DNA of 64,000 nucleotides from Rhizobium sp. Leaf371 (GTDB lineage Bacteria; Pseudomonadota; Alphaproteobacteria; Rhizobiales; Rhizobiaceae). Where the stretch lies: NCBI RefSeq assembly GCF_001424045.1, contig NZ_LMQB01000029.1, positions 62,995-126,994 on the forward strand. The letters run 5' to 3'. The position numbers were made by a program, and so were the translations under genes. This document shows, piece after piece, positions 17,831-26,317 of the stretch; position 1 is the first letter of the stretch, and each line of letters opens with the position of its first letter. Below the pieces are notes generated by a model, which saw only the letters and a list, made by a program, of their open reading frames with translations, was not told the origin of the DNA and did not search any database.

Positions 17831-17855
17831 GGCGTCACGCGCGGGCGCGTCAGGC
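17825..17855. terminator. Hairpin between convergent genes
   Basis: GCCTGA (17825-17830) pairs with TCAGGC (17850-17855), extended inward by further GC pairs with one mismatch. It overlaps the GGDEF stop codon. No T-run, so low confidence. Confidence 0.3.
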
Positions 17856-17866
17856 ACGCGGGCCGG

Positions 17867-18976
17867 TCAGCGCCGCTGGACCTTTCCGGCCTCTGCCGAT
17901 GCTTCGCCCTGGCGCTGCCTCATGCCGGCGAGCAAAGCGAGCGCGCCTTCGAAATCGAGCTGCGTTCGGAGCGAGGGATCGAAATAGCGCGGATAGAGGA
18001 TGTAGGCGGCGGCGAAGATCTCGGTCGTGCTGCGTCTCACTGTCCGGCGCGGGCACAGCTGCCGGTCGTCGGTCGCGCCCCAGCCGGCATAGAACGGCAT
18101 GCCGAGACAGGTGACGGGAATGCCGCGGATCAGCGCCTCGAAGCCCGAGAGCGAAGTGATCGTATAGACGTGATCCACCGTCTCGAAGGCGTCGGCCAGC
18201 GTGATGTCCTCTTTGAGGATCATGGCGAGGTGGCGCACGTCTCGCGGGTCGGACTGGTAGGGCCGCGTGCCGTGCAGCAGTTCCGGATGCGGCTTGTAGA
18301 TGATCTGGGCATCGGGATTTTCCGCCGCCGCGACGCGCACCAGATCGTTGTTGTCGATCTTGCGATCGCAGCCTTTGAGGATCGACGCATCGCCCTCGAC
18401 CTGCCCGACGACGAGAATGCGCCGGCGCGTCTTCGGGCCATAGATGGACGCGATGTCGATGTCCCTGGACGTATTGTACTTCGACAGGCGCGAGGCGACC
18501 AGGCTGTCGATGCCGCGCCGGGCCCGGTCGAGAAGGGCCGGATCGGCTGAAAAATCATAGGTCTGAAGAATCTGCTCGAGATCCGACGGCTGGGTCGCAT
18601 CGAAATACATGCCGCCCCGATCGAAGCAGAGGGAGATCGGTGGCGCCTTCGTCGCGCCGAGCGCGATCGAGCGCAGAAAACCGTCCTCCACGCGAATGAG
18701 CGTGATCCCGTGCTTCTCGCAGAAGTCCTCGACGAAGGCCGGTATCTTGTATCCCCAGACATAGACCTTGGAGCCCTTGCGCAGCCGCAGGGCCGGCGCC
18801 ACCAGCGTGTGGAATTTCAGCCGGCTCATATTCCTGTTCCACTGCACGACTGTTTCGCCGGCAAGCCAATGCCGGATGAACGCCTTCCAGGGGCTGAGGC
18901 CGAGAACATAGGCGCGCGGCTTGAGCGACGACACGCGTCGCTGCAGATAGGCGCTGATCGGGTTTGCAAGGTTCAT
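17867..18976 (-). CDS. KpsC/LipA-like capsule beta-Kdo transferase
   Basis: A 369-residue protein of the Capsule_synth family (KpsC/KpsS). KpsC adds Kdo residues to the lipid anchor of group 2 capsules. Visible motifs are KVYVWGYKIPAFVEDF, IRVEDGFLRSIALGA, KPHPELLHGTRPY and the strongly conserved LSGFEALIRGIPVTCLGMPF-YAGWG. E. coli KpsC has two such modules; here there is one, as in many rhizobial homologues. No kpsS, kpsMTED or other polysaccharide genes flank it. The ribosome site at 18976 is weak. Confidence 0.88.
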   Translation of the reverse strand: MNLANPISAYLQRRVSSLKPRAYVLGLSPWKAFIRHWLAGETVVQWNRNMSRLKFHTLVAPALRLRKGSKVYVWGYKIPAFVEDFCEKHGITLIRVEDGFLRSIALGATKAPPISLCFDRGGMYFDATQPSDLEQILQTYDFSADPALLDRARRGIDSLVASRLSKYNTSRDIDIASIYGPKTRRRILVVGQVEGDASILKGCDRKIDNNDLVRVAAAENPDAQIIYKPHPELLHGTRPYQSDPRDVRHLAMILKEDITLADAFETVDHVYTITSLSGFEALIRGIPVTCLGMPFYAGWGATDDRQLCPRRTVRRSTTEIFAAAYILYPRYFDPSLRTQLDFEGALALLAGMRQRQGEASAEAGKVQRR

Positions 18977-19212
18977 GGCAGCGTCTTCATGGGGCAGGAC
19001 TTTTCATCGTGGACGGCGTTTCGGGATCGATGGTCGGTCCGCGCTGCCCGACATAGCGTTATCAGGTCGAAAAACCAATCTGGATCGAGCGGGATGTCCG
19101 TCGAGCGTCGTCCCTGCGCATCCATCCTCAAATCATGTCGATTTCAGGATCGGCCTGTCACGGCCGGTTGCCGGAGGCTTGGGCAAGCTCCGACTGCGCA
19201 AGACGCCTCCGC

Positions 19213-21123
19213 CTAGCGCCTTGCCCTGCGACGCGCGCCCTGGGGTGCGGCGCGTTGCACCTGGTCGCGCCCGAGCGCCTTGGCGCTGTAGAGGCCGCTG
19301 TCGGCCTCGGTCAGAAGATCGTCCCGGCGCTGCCCGCCATGCGGGCTCGACAAAGCGACGCCGATGCTGACGGTGACGATGCCCTTGTCGCTGCCGGCAT
19401 GCGGCATCATCCGGCCACGCACGGCCGCGCAGAGCCGTTCCGCGATGTGCAGGGCCTGTTCCTCCCCGACGCCCGGCAGGATGACGGCGATCTCCTCGCC
19501 GCCATAGCGCGCGACGACGGCATCCGGGTGAACGCTCGCCGCCTCGGCCAGACAGGCGGCAATCGCCTTCAGGCAGGCATCGCCTGCGGGATGTCCATAG
19601 GTGTCGTTATAGGCCTTGAAGCGATCGACATCGATCATCAGAAGGCCGAGACCCTCGTTTGCCTCGCCTGCCTCCTTTGCCTTCCGGGTCATCTCGTCGA
19701 GCGCCAGATCGAAGGCGCGGCGGTTGGAGAGGCCGGTCAGGGCATCCGTGGTGGCGAGCCCGGCGAGATGCGTGTTCAGCACCTTCAGGTCCACCTCCGC
19801 CTCCTTGGCGGCGGTGACGTCGGTGAAGACGATCATGGCTCCGCCATCCGTGGCGTGCCGGGTGCGCGCCTCGATCCAGCGGCCGTCGGCCAGGCGGAAC
19901 TGGCGGGTTCCCGGCGTCATGAACGTCGCAAAGCTGCGCTCCACCGTGTCTTCCGGACAGGTGGATGCCGCCTGGTCCTCACCCCGTTCGATGGAGAGCC
20001 GCAGCACGTCCTTCAGCGACGTGCCCACATCGCGGACATCCGCCGTCAGCGGGAACAGCGCGAGATATTGCTCGTTGCGAAACAGCAGCGTGCCGCGCCC
20101 ATCGAACATGGCCAGCCCGTCGGCCATGTTGGAGACCGCATCGGCCAGCCGCGTCCGGGCGGTGGCGAGCGCCAGTTCGGTGCGCTTCTGCTCGGTGATT
20201 TCGCGGTTGTGCGTCACGAGGCCCGTGATCATCCCCCGCTCGTCGCGGATGGGCGCCTTCAGCGTCGCCAGCCAGACGTCGCGTCCGTCGAGGCCGGTGA
20301 ATTTCTGCTCCACCATCAGCGGCTTGCCCTGACGGATCAGATCCTGCTCGACGGCGTGAAATTCTGCTGCAATCTCGGCCGGGTAGAAGTCCGCATCGCT
20401 CTTGCCGAGAAGCGTCGAGACCGACGGCGCCTTCATCAGCGCGGCGGTCGCGGGATTGGCAGCGATGAAGCGTCCGTCGAGGTCCTTGGCGTTCAGACAA
20501 TCGGGAAGCGCCTCGATGATCGCCCGGTAGATCCTGTTTTCGTTGGTGATGAGAACGCGCCGCCGCTCCTGGAGAATGGCGAGGCCGGAAAAGGTCGTGG
20601 ATACGAACAGGACCGACGCGAAGGGCGCGACCACCGCGGGAAAGACGACGCCCCAGCGCGAAACCGCAACCGTGAAGACGAAGCCGACGGTGCCGCTGGC
20701 GGCGACCGCGCCGGCAACGGTGACGAGCCTGCCGGCCGTGACCGTTCCGGCTTTCGTCAGACGCCAGAGGATGAGGCAGGAGCCGGCGGTCAGCAGAATG
20801 TGGACGACGCCCGTCGCGACCCCGGTGCCGCCGGCCGAGATCCGCATCGCCAGTGCGGTGACGAGCGGCAGGACGACGGCGATCGGACCGCCGAAAAAGG
20901 CGCTGATGCCGATGAAGGTGTAGCGCAGGTCGAGATAGACCCCGGTGAGGAACTGGAACGGCAGCAGCATGACGCAGGCGGTGCCGCACGCCATGATGAT
21001 GCCGAGCGCCAGCGGCTGTGCCCGGCGGTGCAGGCGCGCAAACCACGGGTTTCCGAACGTCAACAGCGACGTGCAGATCGCCACGACGGCCAGGTTGCCG
21101 AGAAGATTGTTCCAGAGTGTCAT
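19213..21123 (-). CDS. Membrane diguanylate cyclase (5TMR-LYT, PAS, PAS, GGDEF)
   Basis: A 636-residue protein. The N-terminal about 190 residues hold five to six hydrophobic helices of the 5TM-LYT type (LRYTFIGISAFFGGPIAVVL). Two PAS domains follow: one with LPDCLNAKDLDGRFIAANPA and one with MADGLAMFDGRGTLLFRNEQ, each with a PAC tail. The GGDEF domain has the motif RYGGEEIAVIL. The last position is Ile rather than Phe, a variant that may still be active. The start at 21123 has AGGTGG upstream; a start 15 bases earlier is possible. The kpsC-like gene lies downstream on the same strand after 236 bases. Confidence 0.9.
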   Translation of the reverse strand: MTLWNNLLGNLAVVAICTSLLTFGNPWFARLHRRAQPLALGIIMACGTACVMLLPFQFLTGVYLDLRYTFIGISAFFGGPIAVVLPLVTALAMRISAGGTGVATGVVHILLTAGSCLILWRLTKAGTVTAGRLVTVAGAVAASGTVGFVFTVAVSRWGVVFPAVVAPFASVLFVSTTFSGLAILQERRRVLITNENRIYRAIIEALPDCLNAKDLDGRFIAANPATAALMKAPSVSTLLGKSDADFYPAEIAAEFHAVEQDLIRQGKPLMVEQKFTGLDGRDVWLATLKAPIRDERGMITGLVTHNREITEQKRTELALATARTRLADAVSNMADGLAMFDGRGTLLFRNEQYLALFPLTADVRDVGTSLKDVLRLSIERGEDQAASTCPEDTVERSFATFMTPGTRQFRLADGRWIEARTRHATDGGAMIVFTDVTAAKEAEVDLKVLNTHLAGLATTDALTGLSNRRAFDLALDEMTRKAKEAGEANEGLGLLMIDVDRFKAYNDTYGHPAGDACLKAIAACLAEAASVHPDAVVARYGGEEIAVILPGVGEEQALHIAERLCAAVRGRMMPHAGSDKGIVTVSIGVALSSPHGGQRRDDLLTEADSGLYSAKALGRDQVQRAAPQGARRRARR

Positions 21124-21252
21124 CGTTTCCACCTGCATGCAGCGCGCATCCTAGCGGAAGAACGTCAACGAAAACCTGACGCGGGTTCGCGATCGGAAAA
21201 GATCGTTCTGCGCCTGGGCGCCGAAGCGATCCGTCGTCGGCCGGACACGCTC

Positions 21253-21660
21253 TCATGCCGGCAGATGCCGCATCGTCAGGGCGTTCCCGATCGCGGCGCC
21301 TAAGGCCGTATTGTCGAAGACGCGCCAGTGTCGTCGCGGAGCGCGTCGCGCATTCGCGCGATCTCTGCGTCATCATAGGACGAAGAATAGATCTTCGGCG
21401 CGCCGTGCAGCCTCATATACACGGGCGGCGTTTCGAACGTCTCCAGCGGCCAGACCGGTGCCGGGTCGGCGAAAACGCGATCGCGAGCCGTCCGCCAAAG
21501 GCGCTCCGAAAGGTTTTCAGCGCGAAACGGAACGCATCCGGCCCGCTCGCCGCCCAGCGGACGTGGGTCGATGCCCTGTGGTGCCTGGAAAAGGTCGAAT
21601 TGACCTCCGCGCCTTGAACACGGCGGCACAGCGCGACAGGCCCGAGCCTTCGGCCCGTGC
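21253..21660 (-). pseudogene. Decayed DUF72-family gene
   Basis: Pieces of one DUF72 protein can be read in different frames on the minus strand: AEGSGLSRCAAVFKA, then GAEVNSTFSRHHRASTHVRW running to FRFALKTF, then ADPAPVWPLETFETPPVYMR with LHGAPKIYSSSYDDAEIARM, and finally WRVFDNTALGAAIGNAL-TMRHLPA before a stop at 21253. At least three frame changes and an internal deletion of roughly 100 residues separate them, since an intact protein is about 250-300 residues. The upstream end abuts the SRPBCC gene. Fragment identities are from memory of the family. Confidence 0.8.
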
Positions 21661-21674
21661 GCCGGAAAGGCGCT

Positions 21675-22592
21675 TCAGCGCGCGGCCGCCACGAAGCGCT
21701 CGAGCTTGCCGAGCGTCTGCTGGCCGAGTTCCACGGCGCCGAAGCCTTTCGCGTCCTGAAACTCCGCCGCCGTGCTGAAGACCATGCCCAGGGTCACGGT
21801 CGTCACCCCGTCCTTTTCCTCGAAGGCGGCCCAGGCGTCGGCATGCTTCGGGCCGTTCTCGCCCCAGAGAAGCGTGTAGCCGAGCCGTTCCTGCGGAACG
21901 ATGTCGCCATAGAGGTGATGGTTCGGGTAGACGGTGCCGTCCGGGCCGATCATGTCGAAGACCCATGCGCCGCCCGGGCGCAGGTCGATTCGCTTTGTGC
22001 GGCAGGAGAAACCGTCCGGGCCCCACCAGAGCGGCAGGGTCTCGGGGTTCATCCACGCGTTCCAGACCGCCGACCGCGGTGCCCGGATCTCCCGGCGCAG
22101 CAGCATGGTCCGCTCGGCCGCAGACACGAGATTGTCCAGCCCGGCGGAAAAGCCCTGCCGGTAGCCGTCCTCCATCGCCCCGTCGCGCGCCGAGAGCTGC
22201 ACCGTCACCACCAGCCTGCTGCGCCCGTCGCTCGCATCGGCAAAATCGGCCGTGACCAGAGCCGAGGACTGCGGCACGCCCTCGGACGAGACGACGTCGG
22301 TGTTGACGCTGCGCGATCCCGGCTCAAGTTCCAGCCAGAGGCAATCGCAACGCCGATCCGGCTCGCCCTCCACCTTGCAGAGCGATATTTCGCGCCCGCC
22401 GATCCCCGTCTCGGCCTGAAGAAACGTCACCTCGACCGCGGGCGACGGCGAAGCCCAGACGGCGCGCAGGGCGGGAGCGGTCCAGGCCTCCCAGAGCACC
22501 GCGCGCGGCGCGCCGATGATCCGCTCGAACGTCAGTGTCGCAAAGCGGCTGGCGCCGCCGCCTGTGGCCGTCGTTTCCGGTGTGTCCGTCAT
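21675..22592 (-). CDS. Tandem SRPBCC (AHSA1-type) domain protein
   Basis: A 305-residue protein made of two AHSA1/SRPBCC domains. The first (about 16-150) has RFATLTFERIIGAPRAVLWE; the second (about 160-300) has LRREIRAPRSAVWNAWMNPE, LPLWWGPDGFSC and LLWGENGPKHADAWAAFEEK. These helix-grip folds bind hydrophobic ligands; the family is often paired with an ArsR regulator, as here (4-bp overlap with the upstream gene). Most family members have one domain, so this is a duplication or fusion. The ligand is unknown. Confidence 0.87.
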   Translation of the reverse strand: MTDTPETTATGGGASRFATLTFERIIGAPRAVLWEAWTAPALRAVWASPSPAVEVTFLQAETGIGGREISLCKVEGEPDRRCDCLWLELEPGSRSVNTDVVSSEGVPQSSALVTADFADASDGRSRLVVTVQLSARDGAMEDGYRQGFSAGLDNLVSAAERTMLLRREIRAPRSAVWNAWMNPETLPLWWGPDGFSCRTKRIDLRPGGAWVFDMIGPDGTVYPNHHLYGDIVPQERLGYTLLWGENGPKHADAWAAFEEKDGVTTVTLGMVFSTAAEFQDAKGFGAVELGQQTLGKLERFVAAAR

Positions 22593-22930
22593 GTCTCACG
22601 CTCCTCCATCCCGCGCATCACAAGCGCTTCCAGCCGATCCAGTCGGGCCTCCCAGGCCGCGCGCCGGTCCTCGATCCATTGCCGGCCCGGCTCCAGGGCA
22701 CCCGGACGAAGGGCGCAGGTGCGGACCCGGCCGTCCTTGGCCGAGGCGATCAGGCCCGCCGCCTCCAGCACCGCGAGGTGCTTCATCACGGTCGGCAGGC
22801 GCAGTCCGGTGGGGTCGGCGAGATCCGTCACCCGCGCCGGCCCCTCCGCCAGCCGGGTCAGGATCGCCCGTCGCGTCGGATCCGCCAGCGCATGGAACAG
22901 GTGCGAAAGGTCGGGTTCATGCTTAGCCAT
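22589..22930 (-). CDS. ArsR-family transcriptional regulator
   Basis: A 113-residue winged-helix regulator with the family opening LSHLFHALADPTRRAILTRL and recognition region GLRLPTVMKHLAVLEAAGLI. No cysteine metal site is present (the CxC of ArsR/SmtB is missing), as in members that govern SRPBCC genes. It overlaps the downstream SRPBCC gene by 4 bases, so they form one operon. The start is uncertain: 22930 is preferred, with an in-frame ATG at 22945. Confidence 0.88.
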   Translation of the reverse strand: MAKHEPDLSHLFHALADPTRRAILTRLAEGPARVTDLADPTGLRLPTVMKHLAVLEAAGLIASAKDGRVRTCALRPGALEPGRQWIEDRRAAWEARLDRLEALVMRGMEERET

Positions 22931-22965
22931 ATCACTAACTATCATGAGGACCAGACGGCACGCAA

Positions 22966-22993
22966 GAAAAAACCTAGCCGATCGGCTAGGTTT
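22966..22993 (-). terminator. Strong intrinsic terminator ending the SDR/ABC operon
   Basis: CCTAGCCGATCGGCTAGG (22973-22990) is a perfect palindrome, extended by AAA and TTT. Read on the minus strand it is followed by a run of six T (22972-22967), so it should end transcripts of the operon whose last gene stops at 23029. The plus-strand side has only three T. Confidence 0.88.
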
Positions 22994-23028
22994 CCAATGT
23001 CCTCAGACGATGCAGGCGCGAGCCGCTA

Positions 23029-23811
23029 TCAGGACATGATCAGGCCGCCGTCGACATTGATCGTCTGCCCGGTGATATAGGCGGCGTCGTCGCTGGCGAG
23101 GAAGGTGACGAGGCCGGCGACGTCTTCGCCGGAGCCGGCGCGTTTCATCGGGATGCCCTCGACCCATTCCTTCATCAGTTCGCCCGGCGCATAGGTGCCG
23201 AGCAGCTTGCCCCAGGCCTCGTCGTTATAGGCCCACATGTCGGTCTCGATGATGCCGGGGCAGAAGGCGTTGACGGTGATGCCGTCGGTCGCGACCTCCT
23301 TGGCAAGGCTCTGGGTGATGCCGACGACACCCATCTTGGAGGCGGCATAATGGGGGGTGTAGATGAAGCCGTCGCGGGCCTGGCCGGAGGCCGTGTTGAT
23401 GATGCGCCCGCCGCGGCCATGCTTGCGGATGCGGGCGATGGCTTCCTGCGCGCAGAGAAACACGCCTTTGGTGTTCACCGCCATCACCTTGTCCCAGTCG
23501 CCTTCCGACAGGTCCTCGACACGGGCGATGGTGATGACGCCGGCATTCTGGATGGACACGTCGACCGATCCGAAGGCGGCTTCCGCCGCATCGTAGAGCG
23601 CGACGACGCTCGCCTTGCTGGTGACGTCGCCGACGAAGGCGATCGCCTTGCCGCCGTCCGCGACGATCTTCTCGGCCACGCCGTGCACCCGGTCCTCATT
23701 GGCCGAGACGACGAGATTGGCGCCCTCGCGGGCAAAACGGGCGGCTATCGCCGCGCCGATCCCGCGGCTTGCGCCGGTGATGACGACCGTCTTGTTGTCG
23801 AAACGCTTCAT
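23029..23811 (-). CDS. SDR-family oxidoreductase (polyol or sugar dehydrogenase)
   Basis: A 260-residue NAD(P)-dependent short-chain dehydrogenase. Cofactor motif VVITGASRGIGAAIAARF; NAG motif SIQNAGVITIA; catalytic Ser in NTASGQARD and Tyr/Lys in YTPHYAASKMGVVG; C-terminal YITGQTINVDGGLIMS. The start at 23811 follows GGAGGAGATA; the longer frame to 23940 has no ribosome site. It is the last gene of the minus-strand ABC/SDR operon, so it likely oxidises the imported sugar or polyol or its product. Family members include sorbitol and meso-butanediol dehydrogenases; the substrate is unknown. Confidence 0.9.
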   Translation of the reverse strand: MKRFDNKTVVITGASRGIGAAIAARFAREGANLVVSANEDRVHGVAEKIVADGGKAIAFVGDVTSKASVVALYDAAEAAFGSVDVSIQNAGVITIARVEDLSEGDWDKVMAVNTKGVFLCAQEAIARIRKHGRGGRIINTASGQARDGFIYTPHYAASKMGVVGITQSLAKEVATDGITVNAFCPGIIETDMWAYNDEAWGKLLGTYAPGELMKEWVEGIPMKRAGSGEDVAGLVTFLASDDAAYITGQTINVDGGLIMS

Positions 23812-23949
23812 GGGATATCTCCTCCATCTGCAGGCGCGCCCGGATTGGCCCTGGCGCGCGTCTCCTCCCCGCCTCCACGCCTGCCTTGGGCAGAGCCCGG
23901 CATGAAGAAGCGGATCGCACGGCAACGTCGCTTGACGCACGATCCGCCC

Positions 23950-23979
23950 GCGGTTTCGTCAGGGAGGTGCCGAAACCGC
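23950..23979 (-). other. Hairpin between the two SDR genes
   Basis: GCGGTTTCG (23950-23958) and CGAAACCGC (23971-23979) form a perfect 9-base stem with a 12-base loop in the 186-base gap between the two SDR genes. It has no T-run, so it may stabilise or partly attenuate the operon mRNA. Confidence 0.5.
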
Positions 23980-23997
23980 TGTTTTACCGGCCGGTCT

Positions 23998-24786
23998 CTA
24001 CCAGCAGCAGAAGCCGCCATCGACGAGCAGGTCGACGCCGGTGACGAAGCTTGCCGCATCCGACAGGAGGAAGACGGCCGGGCCGACCATTTCATCGACC
24101 TTGGCCATGCGCTGCATCGGCGTCTGCTCTTCGAACAGCTTGGTCTGGTGCACCATTTCGGGCCGGGTGTTCATCGGCGTCGCGGTATAGCCGGGCGAGA
24201 TCGTGTTGACGCGGATGCCGCGATCGACCCATTCCATCGCCATCGACTTCGACATGTGGATCACGCCGGCCTTGGAGGCGTTGTAATGCGCCTGGCTCAG
24301 GCCGCGATTGACGATGACGCCGGACATCGAGGCGATGTTGACGATCGCGCCGCGGCCATGCTTCAGCATCGCGCGCGCTTCGGCCTGCGAGGAAAGGAAG
24401 ACGCCCTTCAGGTTGATGTCCATCAGGGTCTGGTACTGGTCCTCCTCCATCTCCTCGGCCGGGTTGGCATTGGCGATGCCGGCCGCGTTGACGGCGAGCG
24501 ACAGGTTGCCGAGGTCGGCTTCCGTGCGCGCGACGGCATCGGCGAGCGAGCCCTTGCTGGTCACGTCGGCGGCGATCTCGATCGCACGGCGGCCGGCCGC
24601 CTTGATGTGATGCGCGGTCATGGCCAGGCCGTCATCGGTGCGCCGGTCCAGCAGGGCGACATCGGCGCCGCACTGGGCAAGGCCGATGGCGATGCGCTGG
24701 CCGATGCCGCTGCCCGCACCGGTGACGAGGGCGACGTGGCCCGTGAGGTCGAACAGCTTGGGGGCGTTCAGAGTGATGTCGGACAC
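23998..24786 (-). CDS. SDR-family oxidoreductase (second dehydrogenase of operon)
   Basis: A 262-residue short-chain dehydrogenase. Cofactor motif ALVTGAGSGIGQRIAIGLA; acidic LDRRT after beta-2 suggests NAD preference; NAAGIANANPA; catalytic Ser in NIASMSGVIV and Tyr/Lys in AHYNASKAGVIHMS; C-terminal VTGVDLLVDGGFCCW. The start is GTG at 24786 after AAAGGAAG. It lies 22 bases downstream of the ABC ATPase gene. With the other SDR it suggests two oxidation steps, or oxidation of two related polyols. Confidence 0.9.
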   Translation of the reverse strand: MSDITLNAPKLFDLTGHVALVTGAGSGIGQRIAIGLAQCGADVALLDRRTDDGLAMTAHHIKAAGRRAIEIAADVTSKGSLADAVARTEADLGNLSLAVNAAGIANANPAEEMEEDQYQTLMDINLKGVFLSSQAEARAMLKHGRGAIVNIASMSGVIVNRGLSQAHYNASKAGVIHMSKSMAMEWVDRGIRVNTISPGYTATPMNTRPEMVHQTKLFEEQTPMQRMAKVDEMVGPAVFLLSDAASFVTGVDLLVDGGFCCW

Positions 24787-24808
24787 CGCTCTTCCTTTCT
24801 CTGGTTCT

Positions 24809-26287
24809 TCAGATCGTTGCGAGTTCCATGACGGAGACGTCATTGGCCTGCTCGCGGTTGAGAATGCCGGCCTGGTTGCCCTGTGCCAGCACGAGAATGC
24901 GGTTGGAGACGCCGAGCACCTCCTCGAGGTCGGAGCTGACCACGATGACCGCGACGCCCTGCCGGGCCAGGTTGACGATGATATCGTAGATGCCGGCGCG
25001 CGCGCCGACGTCGATGCCGCGCGTCGGCTCGTCCAGCACCACCACCTTCGGATCGCGCATCAGCCATTTGGCGATGACGATCTTCTGCTGGTTGCCGCCC
25101 GACAGGTCCGAGGCATGCTGCTCGGCCCGTCCCTTGACGTTGAAGGTCGCGATCGCCTTCTCGGCGAAGGCCTTCTTCAGCCCGGCCGTGATCCAGCGGG
25201 AGCCGAGCTTGTCGAGATTGGCGTAAATCAGGTTTTCGCTGATCTTGTGGGCGACGACGAGGCCCTGGTCCTTGCGGTCCTCCGGCACCAGCACGATGCC
25301 CTTGGCGATCGCATCGGCGGGGTCGCGCAGTTTGAGCACGTCGCCATTCAGCCGGATCGTGCCGGCCTTGACCGGGTCCGCACCGGCGATCGCCCGCACG
25401 AGCTCGGTCCGGCCGGCGCCGACGAGGCCGGCAATGCCGAGGATTTCGCCGGCATGCACCTCGAAGCTGACATCGCGGAAGGCGTTCATGGCCGAGGTCA
25501 GGTTCGACACCTGCAGCACGGGGCGCTCGGTCGGTACCGGCACCGGCGGGAACAGGCGGTCGAGCGACCGGCCGACCATGCTTTCGACCACGGTGCGCAC
25601 CGGCGTCGCGCTGTCGGCGAATTCCTGCACCCGCTCGCCGTCGCGCAGCACGACGATGCGGTCGGTGATCTTCTTGATCTCTTCCATGCGGTGGGAAATA
25701 TAGATGATGCCGACGCCCTCGGCGCGCAGCTTGCGAACCTGCTCGAACAGGGCTTCGGTTTCCGCACCCCCGAGTGCCGCCGTCGGCTCGTCGAGGATCA
25801 GAAGTTTCGCGTCCAGCGCCAGCGCCTTGGCGATCTCGATCAGCTGCTGGTTGGCGGTTGAAAGCCCGGCCACCTTGCGGGAGGCCGGGATATGCAGGTT
25901 GAGGCGCGACAGCTGTTCCTGCGCCCGGCGCTCCATCTCGGCCCGGTCGACCACGCCGTTGCGGGTCGGCCAGCGTCCGATGAAGACGTTTTCGGCGATG
26001 GACAGCTGCGGCAGGAGTTTCAGCTCCTGGTGGATGAGGACGACGCCCTTGTCGATCGCCTCGCGTGGCGTGGCCGGGGCATAAGGCTGCCCCAGCCACG
26101 TCATCGTTCCCTCGGACGGTGCCCGCGATCCGGCGATGATGCCCGACAGCGTCGACTTACCGGCTCCGTTCTCGCCGAGAAGCGCCACGACTTCCCCCGG
26201 ATGCACGTCCAGGCTCACGGATTTGAGCACCTGGAGCGGTCCGTAGTGTTTCGAGATACCTCTGAGCGTCAGAACCGGCTGGGTCAT
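24809..26287 (-). CDS. Sugar ABC transporter ATP-binding protein (CUT2, RbsA-like)
   Basis: A 492-residue duplicated ATPase typical of CUT2 importers for ribose, xylose or polyols. The first domain has Walker A LLGENGAGKSTLSGI and Walker B LLILDEPTAALG; the second has IAGLVGAGRTELVRAIAG in place of Walker A, the signature SDLSGGNQQKIVIAKWL, and VVVLDEPTRGIDVGARAG. The divergent second Walker A is normal for RbsA. It sits between the binding-protein gene and the SDR genes in one operon. Confidence 0.96.
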   Translation of the reverse strand: MTQPVLTLRGISKHYGPLQVLKSVSLDVHPGEVVALLGENGAGKSTLSGIIAGSRAPSEGTMTWLGQPYAPATPREAIDKGVVLIHQELKLLPQLSIAENVFIGRWPTRNGVVDRAEMERRAQEQLSRLNLHIPASRKVAGLSTANQQLIEIAKALALDAKLLILDEPTAALGGAETEALFEQVRKLRAEGVGIIYISHRMEEIKKITDRIVVLRDGERVQEFADSATPVRTVVESMVGRSLDRLFPPVPVPTERPVLQVSNLTSAMNAFRDVSFEVHAGEILGIAGLVGAGRTELVRAIAGADPVKAGTIRLNGDVLKLRDPADAIAKGIVLVPEDRKDQGLVVAHKISENLIYANLDKLGSRWITAGLKKAFAEKAIATFNVKGRAEQHASDLSGGNQQKIVIAKWLMRDPKVVVLDEPTRGIDVGARAGIYDIIVNLARQGVAVIVVSSDLEEVLGVSNRILVLAQGNQAGILNREQANDVSVMELATI

Positions 26288-26317
26288 GGCAAACGTCCTC
26301 CTCGCGTCGCTGTTCGA

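Noticed and set aside
19135-21303. 722-codon open frame opposite the membrane diguanylate cyclase
   Set aside because: It lies antisense to a gene with clear PAS and GGDEF domains, shows Arg/Asp/Gly-rich shadow composition and has no ribosome site.
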